NCBI GenBank assembly: GCA_963732655.1
Contig: CAVTAI010000017.1
Span: forward strand, 124,001 to 188,000
Reading direction: 5' to 3'
Source: CAVTWS01 sp963732655
GTDB taxonomy: Bacteria; Actinomycetota; Acidimicrobiia; Acidimicrobiales; SHLQ01
DNA length: 64,000 nucleotides
Both the position numbers and the translations under genes were made by a program. The notes under the pieces are model-generated. The model did no database searches. It saw nothing but the letters and a program-made list of their open reading frames with translations, and was not told the DNA's origin. Positions 34,519 to 43,689 of this stretch are shown piece after piece (position 1 is the stretch's first letter; every line of letters starts with the position of its first letter).

Positions 34519-35565
34519 GTGGTCGCCACCCCTGACGCGCTCCAGGCCATCGCGGCCCGCACCACGGCGCGGCTCGACGCACTGTTCGAGATCGAACGGG
34601 GTCGCTGGACCGCCGTCCATGCCGATCTCGACGAGGCCATCGGCGCCCTCCAGCACATGGTCACCACGGCCGGCAAACGCCTCCGCCCGGCGTTCTGCTA
34701 CTGGGCCCATGTCGGCGCCGGTGGCGACCCCGACGACCCTCGCATCCTCGACCTGAGCGCCGGTCTCGAGCTGCTCCACGCCTTCGCGCTCGCCCACGAC
34801 GACGTGATGGACGCCGCTGCGACCCGTCGTGGCGAGCCCACGATTCACGTCGCGTTCGCCGACCGCCATCGCTCGGCCGGTTGGCGCGGCTCCTCCGAAC
34901 GGTTCGGTGAGGCGGCGGCCATCCTCCTCGGCGACCTCGGCCATGTCCTGGCCGACACCTTGGTGACGGAGCTCGACCCGGCGACGAGGCAGTTGTGGAA
35001 CGAGCTCCGCATCGAGGTGAACATCGGCCAGTACCTCGACGTCCTCGGCGCCGCCCAGCGCAACACCGACCTCGACCTGGCCATGACGATCGTGCGGTAC
35101 AAGTCGGCCCGCTACAGCGTCGAACGACCCCTCCAACTCGGGGCGTCAGTTGCCGGCCGACCCGACACGGGTGAGGCATTGGCCCGGTTCGGAGCGCCGC
35201 TCGGCGAGGCGTTCCAGCTTCGAGACGATGTGCTCGGGGTGTTCGGCGATGCCAGCGTCACGGGCAAGCCCGTCGGGGACGACCTCCGCGAGGGCAAGCC
35301 GACCCCACTCCTGGCCATGGCCCACGCCCGGGCGTCCGACGTTCAGTGCCGGGTGTTGGGTCTCGTCGGCCGGCCGCTGGACGACGACCAGGTGGCCGAG
35401 ATCCAGCAGGTCATCGTCGACACTGGTGCACGTCGCACCGTCGAAGAACGCATCGACACCGCCCTGGCTGACGCCCTCGTCGCCTTGAACGATGTCGACC
35501 TCATCGGGGAGGCCCGGGCTGCCTTGACGGCGCTCGCCCACTTCGTCATCGCGCGCAGCCACTGA
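34519..35565 (+). CDS. polyprenyl (geranylgeranyl-type) diphosphate synthase
   Basis: 348 aa trans-prenyltransferase. First Asp-rich motif DDVMD in AHDDVMDAA, then RRGEPT; second Asp motif in FQLRDDVLGVFGD; KRLRP early and KPVGDDLREGKPT match the IdsA-type actinobacterial enzymes. Extends allylic diphosphates with isopentenyl diphosphate for carotenoid, quinone or lipid synthesis. GTG 34519 stands seven bases after TAACGT (34506-34511), preferred over the GTG at 34510. Confidence 0.9.
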   Translation: MVATPDALQAIAARTTARLDALFEIERGRWTAVHADLDEAIGALQHMVTTAGKRLRPAFCYWAHVGAGGDPDDPRILDLSAGLELLHAFALAHDDVMDAAATRRGEPTIHVAFADRHRSAGWRGSSERFGEAAAILLGDLGHVLADTLVTELDPATRQLWNELRIEVNIGQYLDVLGAAQRNTDLDLAMTIVRYKSARYSVERPLQLGASVAGRPDTGEALARFGAPLGEAFQLRDDVLGVFGDASVTGKPVGDDLREGKPTPLLAMAHARASDVQCRVLGLVGRPLDDDQVAEIQQVIVDTGARRTVEERIDTALADALVALNDVDLIGEARAALTALAHFVIARSH

Positions 35566-35642
35566 TCGGCAGCCGCGGGCGGATCGCGGTCCTCACGACC
35601 GATTCGGGGCCTTCGCGCCCAGCGGGGCTGCAACGCGGCACA

Positions 35643-37516
35643 ATGGACCTGCAGCTTCTCCCACTTCGGGTGTCCCACCTCGGCGACGGGAGCACCGTGG
35701 AGCACGCTCTCGGTCCCAACGAAACCACTCCGTGGCCGCTATCCCCCGGCGCGGATCAGCTGCGAATCGATCTGCGTCGCCGCGCGGGTGATGCGGACGC
35801 ACAGCTCGCTCCTCCGAGCACGCGGGCCAGCCTCGCCGGGATCGTCGCCGGCGTTCGTTGGGGCGCCGTCGTACTCGGCATGGTGTATGCGATCCCCGCT
35901 CGGCCGCCGGCGACCTTTCGGTCGTCAACACGCTCACCGTGGTCATGTTCCTCACCACCTGGAGGGTGTTCCGGCCAGTCGAGCTCGGCTTCGGTCGCAC
36001 GCCGCTACGCCAGGCGGGCCGCCTCCCTGTGGTCGGGTCGCTCGATCGGGCTCAGCTCGTTCACCTCACCGATGCCGGTGTCGTCGGTGTCGCCCTCGGT
36101 TGGTCGGGCGGGCTCGAGAGCCCGTTCGCCTACGTCCTCGTCGTCGTCGCGACCATCGCCGGGTTCGCCCAGCGCTGGCGATTCGGTGCCCTCTCGCTCG
36201 CCACGGGCACTGCGGCGCTGGTGATCAGTGGGACGGTCGCACGGGGCGGCATCGACCTCGTGGGTCAGCAATCGTTCGCCACCCTGTCCGTCGGCGCCGC
36301 CTGTTTGTTGCTGGCGTCGTTCACCGCCGACCGGTTGGCCGAAGCCGAACGCAGTCGCCAACACCTCACCGGCACGGTCGAAGTGCTGGCTGACACCAAC
36401 GACATGCTCCAACTGCTCACCCAGGTGGCACGAACCCTGCCGGCCGCCCTCGATCTTCGCGACGCGCTCGATCAGATCCGGGCCCAGGTCGCGCGGTCCT
36501 TCTCGCCACGAGCGGTCTGCCTCGTCACCCCGGACGAGTCGGGAGACCGCTGGAGCCCCGTCATGGCGGACGGTATGGCGATGGCACCGTCGAGCGGCAC
36601 CGCCGATCTCCCGCCGACGTTGCGCACGGCCCTGACGTCGCCCACGTCCATCCTCGCGATGCCCGAACCCGACTCGGTGACCGGGCCCGGGCTCTACGCC
36701 GCGCTCCGAGCACGCGGCCATGTGGTCGGCATCCTCGGACTCGAACGACCCACCGGCGGACCGTTCACCGACCGCGACCAGCGGGCCCTCGACGGCCTGG
36801 TGGAGCTGTTCGCCCTCTCTCTCGACAACGCTCGATGGTTCGGGCGCCTCCGGCTCCTCGGCGCCGAGGAGGAGCGAACTCGCATCGCCCGGGACCTTCA
36901 CGATCGACTGGGCCAGTGGTTGACCTACATCAACCTCGAGCTCGAACGGCTCATCACGAGTGGCGCCCAACCGGAGCCCGAGCTGGCGTCGCTCCATCAT
37001 GACGTCGGTCGGGCCATCGACGAACTGCGAGATTCCCTCCGCCAGCTTCGGAGCATGGTGCGGGTCGACCACCCCTTCGCCCACGCCGCCCGCGAAAGTC
37101 TGGGTACGCTCGAACGACGGAGCGAGGTCAAGACCACGCTCGCCGTGACGCACCCCGAGGATCGGCTCCCCATCCCCGTCGAGAACGAGTTGCTACGCAT
37201 CCTCCAGGAGGCGCTGCACAACATCGACAAGCACGCCCGGGCCACCCACGTGTGGGTCACCTGGGATGTCGCGCCGGAGGTCGCTCGACTCGTCGTCAGC
37301 GACAACGGCCGCGGCTTCGATCTGGAGACGGGCGTGCGGGACAGCGCCTACGGCCTGACCGGCATGCGGGAACGGGCCGACGCCATCGCGGGAGTGTTGG
37401 ACGTTCAAAGCACCCCAGGAGCGGGAACAACCGTTCAGGTCACCATCCAGCGCCCCCACAACCCCGCGCCGCCGGCCCGGGGACTACCGGCGCCCGACAC
37501 GGAGGTGAAGCAATGA
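35643..37516 (+). CDS. NarL-type sensor histidine kinase, frameshifted
   Basis: Rejoined about 625 aa. An N-terminal membrane region (about five helices within residues 60-220) is split: the first frame fails at CCCC 35894-35897 and one extra C restores AIPRSAAGDLSVVNTLTVVM. It continues with a GAF-like domain (about 250-405), HisKA_3 dimerisation with the phospho-His in IARDLHDRLGQWL, and HATPase with N box LQEALHNIDKHA and G box DNGRGF. Its stop overlaps the ATG of the response regulator (ATGA). GAF-containing NarL kinases often sense redox state or oxygen. Confidence 0.85.
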
Positions 37517-38142
37517 GACTGATGCTGGTGGACGACCATCAGATCCTTCGAGATGGCCTTCGTCGTTCGTTCGAATCCGCGGGCGAGGTCGTGGTCGGCG
37601 AAGCCGACAACGGAGCCGAAGCGGTCGACAAGGCCGCCCAACTCCTTCCCGATGTGATCGTCATGGATCTCACGATGCCCGTGCTCGATGGCATCGAGGC
37701 CACCCGCCGGATCTGCGCCGAACGGCCCGAGCAACGCATCGTCGTCCTGACGATGCACGACGACGTGGAGCGCACTCGTGCTGCCATCGAGGCCGGCGCA
37801 GTGGGGTACCTCGCCAAAGGGAGCTCGTTCGCCGACGTTCTCGACACCGTGCGCAAGGTGCACGCCGGCGAGACCGGGCTGAGCCCGGCCCTCGCGGGGC
37901 TCATGCTCAAGGCCATCACCGCCGAGCGGCACCCGGACGAGGCGCTGCTGTCGGAGCGACACATCGAGATACTGCAGCTCGTGGCCGACGGCATGTCGAC
38001 CAAACAGGCGGCGAGGGAGCTGGGCATCACCCAGAAGACGGTCCACAACCATCTCAACGCCATCTATCGGCGTCTCGAGACCCAGAGCCTCACCCACGCC
38101 GTGCTCAGCGCGGTTCGGTTGGGAATTATCGAAATCCGCTGA
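37513..38142 (+). CDS. LuxR/NarL-family response regulator
   Basis: 209 aa. Receiver domain with phospho-acceptor Asp in VIVMDLTMP and Lys in YLAKGSS; C-terminal LuxR helix-turn-helix LQLVADGMSTKQAARELGIT. GGAGGTGAAGC gives a good ribosome binding site and the ATG overlaps the kinase stop, so the pair is coupled. Target genes are unknown. Confidence 0.94.
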   Translation: MRLMLVDDHQILRDGLRRSFESAGEVVVGEADNGAEAVDKAAQLLPDVIVMDLTMPVLDGIEATRRICAERPEQRIVVLTMHDDVERTRAAIEAGAVGYLAKGSSFADVLDTVRKVHAGETGLSPALAGLMLKAITAERHPDEALLSERHIEILQLVADGMSTKQAARELGITQKTVHNHLNAIYRRLETQSLTHAVLSAVRLGIIEIR

Positions 38143-38239
38143 AACAGGCACCTTTGCCCATGTCCTCCGCCGCTCGATGCGTCGACAATGTATGTAGGTC
38201 GTATGTACGGCCTTGCCTCCCGCGAGGCGCGCCCCCCCA

Positions 38240-39274
38240 ATGATTCGACCAACTCTCCTCACGAAGCTCCTCGCCTCGGCGACCGTCAAGGGCGCGATCG
38301 CCCTCGGAGCCTCGACCGCGGTCACGGTGGCCGTGGCCGCGCCCATGGCCCACCAGGCGATCGAGGCCCGCGATCGTTCCACCATCTCGGTCGCAGACGG
38401 GCCGATCGCGGGCGACGCCGGTGACGAGAGCTCGTCGACGGCCACCGACGGATCCCCTTCGTCGTCTCCGGCGGATGCCGGCGGCGGTGAAGCTGGGTCC
38501 AACGAGAGCACCACCACCCTTCCACCCGGGGTCACGACCACCACTCGTTCCGGCTCGGACTCGACCGCGGGAGCAGGCCCAAGCGACGAGTCCGAGGACG
38601 GCTCGGACCCCACACCAGGCTCGTCCACTCCCGGATCCAGTTCCACGAGCGGCCCCTCGACAGGCGGCTCCACTCCGTCCTCCGGATCGGACGACGACCC
38701 CTCCCCCGGCACGACCTCGACATCGCCCCGACCGAACCCGACGAACGGCCCCTCCGGCACTCAGCCGACACCGACGAGCGCCACTCCTCCGGGTTCGAAC
38801 GGCGGTCCGGCCACCACGTCGGGGCCGGTCACCACCACACCTCAGGCCACCACGACCCCGCCGACCACCACCACAACAACCACCACCACAACGACGACCA
38901 CGACCCAGCCGACGTTCGGCGACCTCATCGTCACGGTCACGGGCGGCTCGCTGCCCAGCAGCGGTACGGGCTCGGCGACGGTGACCGTCCGCAATGGCGG
39001 TACCGCCACCTTGAGCGGGGTCGCCCTCGAGATCCGCATCGAGCGCGCCGTGCTGGCTGGCTACTCGGCGCCGGGATGGACGTGTACCGGCGGCGGCCGC
39101 AACTGCGCCTATGGCGGCAGCCTCGCCCCCGGCGCCAGCGTCACCATCGCCCTTGACCTCCGGGTCGAAGGAGATGGGGTCACGTCGGTCGACGTCCGGG
39201 CCGCCGGAACGGCCAACGCCGACGGCGGGAATCCCGCCAACAACACCGTGGAGCGGAACCTGCCCGTGGCCTGA
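38240..39274 (+). CDS. secreted Ser/Thr/Pro-rich protein with C-terminal Ig-like (DUF11-type) domain
   Basis: 344 aa. A hydrophobic N-terminal segment (about 10-35) acts as signal or anchor; residues 45-225 are a low-complexity Ser/Thr/Gly/Pro linker with an uninterrupted run of 14 Thr; the last 110 residues form a beta-sandwich with LIVTVTGGSLPSSGTGSATV and a Cys pair in WTCTGGGRNCAY. No LPXTG signal. It resembles extracellular adhesin or envelope proteins. It lies downstream of the two-component system after a 97-base gap. Confidence 0.7.
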   Translation: MIRPTLLTKLLASATVKGAIALGASTAVTVAVAAPMAHQAIEARDRSTISVADGPIAGDAGDESSSTATDGSPSSSPADAGGGEAGSNESTTTLPPGVTTTTRSGSDSTAGAGPSDESEDGSDPTPGSSTPGSSSTSGPSTGGSTPSSGSDDDPSPGTTSTSPRPNPTNGPSGTQPTPTSATPPGSNGGPATTSGPVTTTPQATTTPPTTTTTTTTTTTTTTQPTFGDLIVTVTGGSLPSSGTGSATVTVRNGGTATLSGVALEIRIERAVLAGYSAPGWTCTGGGRNCAYGGSLAPGASVTIALDLRVEGDGVTSVDVRAAGTANADGGNPANNTVERNLPVA

Positions 39275-39322
39275 CTCGCGTCGGAGGCGACGCGGGAGCC
39301 GACGGCGCGCAACACTGGGGGC

Positions 39323-40351
39323 GTGGCGACCCAGACCCTCACCAGCACGGACGGCTTCATCCACCTCGACCTCGGGGACGGGGTACGCCATGTCGGCGCC
39401 GTCCGGCTGGCCAAGAAGGTGCTGCTGAGCAGCGCGGCAGATCTGGCTCGCACACTCACGTACCGTTTCGCCAGCTTCGAGCAACAGGTCGGGGGGGCAT
39501 CAATCGGGCTCAACGCCGAAGCGGACGGTCGGGCCACCGCCCTCGAGGCGTTCATCGCCGAGATCGCCCCTCAGGTCACCAGCGGCCTTCTTCGCGTCGA
39601 GCCAGGAACGGGCGTCACCGCCGCCGACCTCGCCAGCGTGGCCGCGCTCGACGACCGATGGTCCGGGCGCAACGACGTCGTCGACGGGTTGCGGTTCGAG
39701 GACGCGGCCACCGCTGCCGGGATCGTGGCCGCAACGAAGGTGGCGCTCGGCGGCCTCGACGGCGCCGCCCTGTGCATCGCCGGCGTCGACCCCGTGTCGG
39801 TCGGCGCCGCGCTTCGTGCGCACGCCCAAGGGGCCCGGATCGTGGGCGTCGCCACGGCCGCCGGCCTCAGCCTTCACCCCGACGGCCTCGACCCCGAACG
39901 ACTCCGAACGGCGGCCATGGCGGGAGCGAAAGCCATCGAGACCTTGACGGACTCTCCGGCGCCGGCCGGCACTGCCTTGACGGTGCCGTGCGATGCGTTG
40001 CTCGTCGGCATGAAGCCGGGCATCGTCGATCACGAGAACGTCGGCGACATCGTGGCCCGAGTCATCGTCCCGACCGGTCCGGTGCCGGTCACGGCGCGGG
40101 CCTACGCCATGGCTCAGCGGAGCGGTGTCACCGTCCTCCCAGACTTCGTCGTGACCGGGGGAGGGCTCGTCACGTGGGCCGACCCGTCTGGGGGCGAAAC
40201 CGAGGCGGCGGCCGCCGAGGCCGTCGGCGCCGTCGTCGCCGAGATCTTGAACCATGAGGAGGGGCCCATCCTGGGCGCCTGTTACCGCGCCGAGGCGTTC
40301 CTCCGGTCGTGGTGCGACACCGTGCCGTTCGGTCGCCCCTTCGCCGCCTAA
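39323..40351 (+). CDS. divergent Glu/Leu/Phe/Val dehydrogenase-like protein
   Basis: 342 aa. The second half follows the amino acid dehydrogenase Rossmann domain, ending with CDALLVGMKPGIVDHENVGD, ARAYAMAQRSGVTVLPDFV and TGGGLVTW, the equivalents of GDH motifs for NAD binding and domain closure. The N-terminal substrate domain is short and the KGG-type catalytic lysine motif is not visible, so it may use another substrate or be non-catalytic. GTG 39323 is six bases after AACACT. Confidence 0.65.
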   Translation: MATQTLTSTDGFIHLDLGDGVRHVGAVRLAKKVLLSSAADLARTLTYRFASFEQQVGGASIGLNAEADGRATALEAFIAEIAPQVTSGLLRVEPGTGVTAADLASVAALDDRWSGRNDVVDGLRFEDAATAAGIVAATKVALGGLDGAALCIAGVDPVSVGAALRAHAQGARIVGVATAAGLSLHPDGLDPERLRTAAMAGAKAIETLTDSPAPAGTALTVPCDALLVGMKPGIVDHENVGDIVARVIVPTGPVPVTARAYAMAQRSGVTVLPDFVVTGGGLVTWADPSGGETEAAAAEAVGAVVAEILNHEEGPILGACYRAEAFLRSWCDTVPFGRPFAA

Positions 40352-40418
40352 CCGGATTCAGGTCGATCGGTCAGCCGGTAGCCTGTGGCGTTCGTGGCCG
40401 GCCTTGCTGGCGCGTCAC

Positions 40419-40492
40419 GGGGCTGTAGCTCAGCTGGCTAGAGCATCGGCTTTGCAAGCCGAGGGTCGTGGGTTCGAATCCCATCAGCTCCA
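40419..40492 (+). tRNA. tRNA-Ala (anticodon TGC)
   Basis: Acceptor GGGGCTG/CAGCTCC, D arm GCTCAGCTGGCTAGAGC, anticodon stem TCGGC/GCCGA with loop TTTGCAA, T arm GGGTTCGAATCCC. CCA is not encoded. An alaT gene at this side of the crgA-pknB cluster matches other actinomycetes. Confidence 0.96.
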
Positions 40493-40563
40493 CTCCAATC
40501 CTTCGGCTCGGCGACCCTCCGCCGGCGCCTCCATCCCTCGGCCGGCGATAATCCGCCGGCACC

Positions 40564-42061
40564 TCAACCGGTCGAGCTCACCTGGCCGAGCCACAATCCG
40601 GCGGCTCGAACGACGGCGCTCGCCCCGACGAGTCGCCCCATCGCCTGGCCCTGCTCCTGGGCCGATCGGATGGCGGCACCGTTCCACACCTGCGCCTGCG
40701 ACGCCTGGGTTGCGGCGTCCGACAACGTCGCCCACTGGAGTGTCGCGGGGTCGTGCCTGGTCCCGTCGAGGGGATCGATCCACCCCGGGACCGTCCAGCG
40801 ACCCACCTGATCTTGCTCGCCGTCTCCGTCACGATCCCAGGTCGTCACCGTGTCGGATGCGAGCTCGTTGCTCCCGGTGACCTGACGGATCGCCTCGGCC
40901 GCAGCGCCGGCGTACACCGCGTCGTCTGACACGTATCCCGGTGATGCTGGGCTGCCGAGGCTCGGATCGCGATACGGGACCCACGCGTCGTCATGGAGGA
41001 CCGCGCTCGACGAGCGTGACGGGCCGTCCGAGGTCGTAGTGCGCCTGCGCGTCGGTCGCAGCGATCGAGGCGTCGAACAACGCGCCGTTGAGCGTGAAGA
41101 ACAGCAGCACATCGTCGCGCAGCCCGTAACTATGGCGCGCCGACACGTCTTGGGCGATCAGGTTCCAGCGTCCCGCCGCGAATCCCTGGTCGGCCCCGAG
41201 GGCCCACGCGACGGCAGCGACTCTCTGGTCGTCCGTCAACTGCCTGCCTACGTTGACCACATCGGTGAGCTCCGCGACGAGGGTGCGGTCTCCTGCGTTT
41301 CCCGGAGGAGCGGGCGGGCGGAACTGGTCACCGCCCGTCAGCGCGAACGGTTGCACCGTGCCCCAATGGGAGGTCAGGAACTCGATAGCCCGGTATGAGG
41401 TCGCGTCGGTCGTGTCGATGACGGCGAGGCCGGCGCCGTTGGTCGAGGTCCCCGTCGGCACGATCTCGGGCCGCCAGGCGACCGACGTCGCGTCAGTCCG
41501 GGGCTCGGCGGCGTCGATCGCCGTGACGGCGAGGTCGCGATACCGGTAGCCCGCATTGGAGCCGTCGTCCTCACGATCGAGGAGGAAGGACTGGGCGATG
41601 GTGGCCGCAACCCCCTCGGCCGTATCGAGCCCGGGGCCCACCGGCGCCAGATCCAGGTCGGTCAACATGTCGTCGAAGGGCGCCACCGACTCCGGCGAGC
41701 CGTCGCCGAACACCGTGACCAGCGCGTGGTAGGCCGCGATGGCGACCACCGCGTTGAGGTCGGCGTCCGGGAAGTACGTTCGCGCCGCGTCGGCGACCGG
41801 CGACGGCAACTGGCCGGCCGGCTGCTCCACGAACGCGGCGACGGCTTCGAACATGGCTCCGTGAACGAGGTACAGACTCCTCGCGGCGATCGTCGGCGTC
41901 ATCAGCCCGGTCGACGTGATGGCATCGATCGCCACCTGGTTGACCGTCAGCACGACCGAGGGCCCGTCGTACGGCGTCGGGGGGTCGCCCCGCCCGAGCA
42001 CGAACACCGAACCCATGGCCAACACCGCCAGCGCCAGACCGCCAACTCGAACACGTCTCAC
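40564..42061 (-). CDS. secreted vanadium haloperoxidase-like protein with lost active-site residues, frameshifted
   Basis: Rejoined about 498 aa with an N-terminal signal (GLALAVLAMGSVFVLG). It follows bacterial vanadium-dependent haloperoxidase/PAP2-like proteins from LVHGAMFEAVAAF to the end. The frame changes near 41004-41008, between RPVTLVE and AVLHDDAWVPY. Of the usual vanadate site, the Arg of RPVT remains, but DAK is DAQ, SGH is SDD and the GIHF histidine region reads GAAIRS. The protein is therefore probably a structural or binding relative rather than an oxidising enzyme. Confidence 0.7.
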
Positions 42062-42128
42062 CTATGACTGGTCGGCTCCGCCACGGCGGACATGATGCCC
42101 CGTCGAAAAACTGGTTTAGCCTGGACTC

Positions 42129-42383
42129 GTGGAGATCGTGCTGAAGCTGCTCGTCGCGGGCGCGGCGGCGTACGTCATGCTCCGGATGGGGTTGGCGATC
42201 CTGCGGGCTCTGGCTACTCCACTGCCCGAACCGCCACCGGCCGGCGAGCTCCGGAAGGTCAAGCTCCAGTACCGGTGCTCGTTGTGCGGCACCGAGGTGC
42301 GCATGACGGCGGCGGTCACCGACAGCCCGGACGCACCCCGCCACTGCATGGAAGACATGGACCTGCTGACCGTCGGCGATTGA
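42129..42383 (+). CDS. small membrane-anchored zinc-ribbon protein
   Basis: 84 aa. One N-terminal hydrophobic helix (about 3-27) then CSLCGTEVRM and a later HCMEDMD; Cys50, Cys53 and Cys/His near 73-74 could bind zinc. GTG 42129 lies six bases after TAGCCT (42117-42122). Family not known to me; similar small proteins are found near this locus in actinomycetes. Confidence 0.7.
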   Translation: MEIVLKLLVAGAAAYVMLRMGLAILRALATPLPEPPPAGELRKVKLQYRCSLCGTEVRMTAAVTDSPDAPRHCMEDMDLLTVGD

Positions 42384-42445
42384 CGCGGGGACACCTCCGA
42401 GACCGCCCCACCGGCGTCGTGAACAACACCAACAACACGTCCGAC

Positions 42446-42994
42446 TCAGCCCACATCGTCGACATCCTCAACAGGGTTACCCACAGCATGGGGACAACCT
42501 TTGACGCCGATTCCCGTCAGTCGCGTTCTCCCCAGTCTGGGGATAAACCTGTTGGAAACTACACGCTTGTAGTCCATTCGGCCCACCCTGGGCCGGTGTG
42601 GCTCACCCTGGGCCGGTGTGGCTCCGCCATCCCGGCACAGCAGCAAGTGAGCGCCGGCGCAGCCGGCTCCCGAAAGACTCGATCGGCAACCTCTGGTTGC
42701 CGATCGAACGCGTGAGCGGTACTGCGTAGCGGTGATGATGCCGCCCAGAAAACACCCGAGGCCGGCCAGCAAGTACCAGTTGTTGGCCGCGCCGGGGAGG
42801 ATCTCGGTGTAGTTGAGGAAGATGACGACCAGCCCGGCGGCCAGCAGCGAGAACATCAAGATGGGGACCCACATGGGGCTCGGCGGCATCACCTTGGGCG
42901 CCACGGGGATCTGCCCGGGGGCGCTCTCGGGCCGAGTGCCCTTGGGGGTCACCCGTCTGCCACCTTCGATGCGACGTTTCGGGGGGTTGGCCAT
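42446..42994 (-). CDS. crgA: cell division protein CrgA, with a suspicious C-terminal extension
   Basis: Residues 1-93 are CrgA: a basic N-terminus (NPPKRRIEGGRRVTPKG), TM1 (WVPILMFSLLAAGLVVIFLN), the PGAANNWYLLAGLG loop and TM2. CrgA is a small membrane protein of the actinobacterial divisome that recruits FtsZ-linked and wall-synthesis proteins. Known CrgA ends after TM2, near codon 94 here, and a terminator-like hairpin follows exactly there (42680-42706). The frame nevertheless stays open for 85 more codons through repeats and DnaA-box-like sites. I think the natural stop was lost by an indel or mutation. Confidence 0.8.
   Translation of the reverse strand: MANPPKRRIEGGRRVTPKGTRPESAPGQIPVAPKVMPPSPMWVPILMFSLLAAGLVVIFLNYTEILPGAANNWYLLAGLGCFLGGIITATQYRSRVRSATRGCRSSLSGAGCAGAHLLLCRDGGATPAQGEPHRPRVGRMDYKRVVSNRFIPRLGRTRLTGIGVKGCPHAVGNPVEDVDDVG
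42477..42546. other. cluster of three DnaA-box-like 9-mers
   Basis: TTACCCACA at 42477-42485 (+), TTGTCCCCA at 42489-42497 (-) and TTATCCCCA at 42538-42546 (-) each differ by one base from TTATCCACA or TTGTCCACA. The region also has CTACA/TGTAG and CCCCAG/CTGGGG inverted repeats. It lies in the cluster that is normally close to oriC. No dnaA or dnaN gene is in the window. Confidence 0.4.
42584..42623. repeat. 20-bp direct repeat, two tandem copies
   Basis: CACCCTGGGCCGGTGTGGCT occurs at 42584-42603 and again at 42604-42623. It lies between the DnaA-box-like sites and the crgA terminator hairpin. Confidence 0.9.
42680..42706 (-). terminator. perfect 12-bp hairpin, probable crgA terminator
   Basis: CGATCGGCAACC and GGTTGCCGATCG pair around a three-base loop. 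On the minus strand the stem is followed by AGTCTTTCG. It sits where CrgA is expected to end. Confidence 0.6.
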
Positions 42995-43083
42995 GGCGGC
43001 CAGGATAGGCGCCTCGCCTAGCCACTGGCGCCGGTAGGCCCGAGATACCGGGAATGACATGCGGGCCCCCGGCGCGGTGCGGT

Positions 43084-43089
43084 TAGCGT
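43084..43089 (+). promoter_or_regulatory. -10 box TAGCGT of the glutamine amidotransferase gene
   Basis: Seven bases before GTG 43097. The box overlaps another in-frame GTG (43088), which argues that 43097 is the true start. Confidence 0.5.
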
Positions 43090-43096
43090 GGCCGGC

Positions 43097-43687
43097 GTGA
43101 GCATCACGGTCCTGGTCATCGACAACTACGACTCGTTCGTCTACAACCTCGTGCAGTACCTGGGTGAGCTCGGGGCGACCCCCGTCGTCCACCGCAACGA
43201 CGCCATCACCATGGCCGAGGTGGAGGCCCTCGCTCCCACCGCGATCCTCGTGAGCCCGGGCCCCGGGCGCCCAGAGGATGCGGGGATCTCCAATGACATC
43301 CTGGCCCGGGCCGCCGAGGGCCCGTGGATCCCTGTGCTCGGAGTCTGCCTCGGCCATCAGTGCATCGGCCAGATCTTCGGCGGCGCCGTGAGCCGGGCGC
43401 CGAGCGTGATGCACGGCAAGACCTCGTTCATCCATCACGACGGACGCGGCGTGTTCGCCGGCCTTTCTGATCCGTTCGAGGCCACGCGGTACCACTCACT
43501 CATCGTCGAGCGCGCCGGACTCCCTGCTGAGCTCGAGGTGTCGGCCTGGACCGACGACGGCCTGATCATGGGCCTCCGGCACCGGGGACTCCCGATCGAA
43601 GGTGTGCAGTTTCACCCCGAGTCGATCTACACGCCCGTCGGGCACGACCTGTTGCGGAACTTCCTGAGCCTGACGGCGACGCGCTGA
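43097..43687 (+). CDS. pabA: anthranilate/aminodeoxychorismate synthase glutamine amidotransferase component
   Basis: 196 aa class I amidotransferase. DNYDSFVYNLVQYL start, SPGPGRPEDAG oxyanion loop, nucleophile Cys in GVCLGHQCIGQ, and the His-Glu pair in EGVQFHPESI. Releases ammonia from glutamine for the synthase subunit in folate or tryptophan synthesis. The counterpart in Mycobacterium at this position is annotated trpG. No synthase subunit lies nearby. Confidence 0.93.
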   Translation: MSITVLVIDNYDSFVYNLVQYLGELGATPVVHRNDAITMAEVEALAPTAILVSPGPGRPEDAGISNDILARAAEGPWIPVLGVCLGHQCIGQIFGGAVSRAPSVMHGKTSFIHHDGRGVFAGLSDPFEATRYHSLIVERAGLPAELEVSAWTDDGLIMGLRHRGLPIEGVQFHPESIYTPVGHDLLRNFLSLTATR

Positions 43688-43689
43688 CC

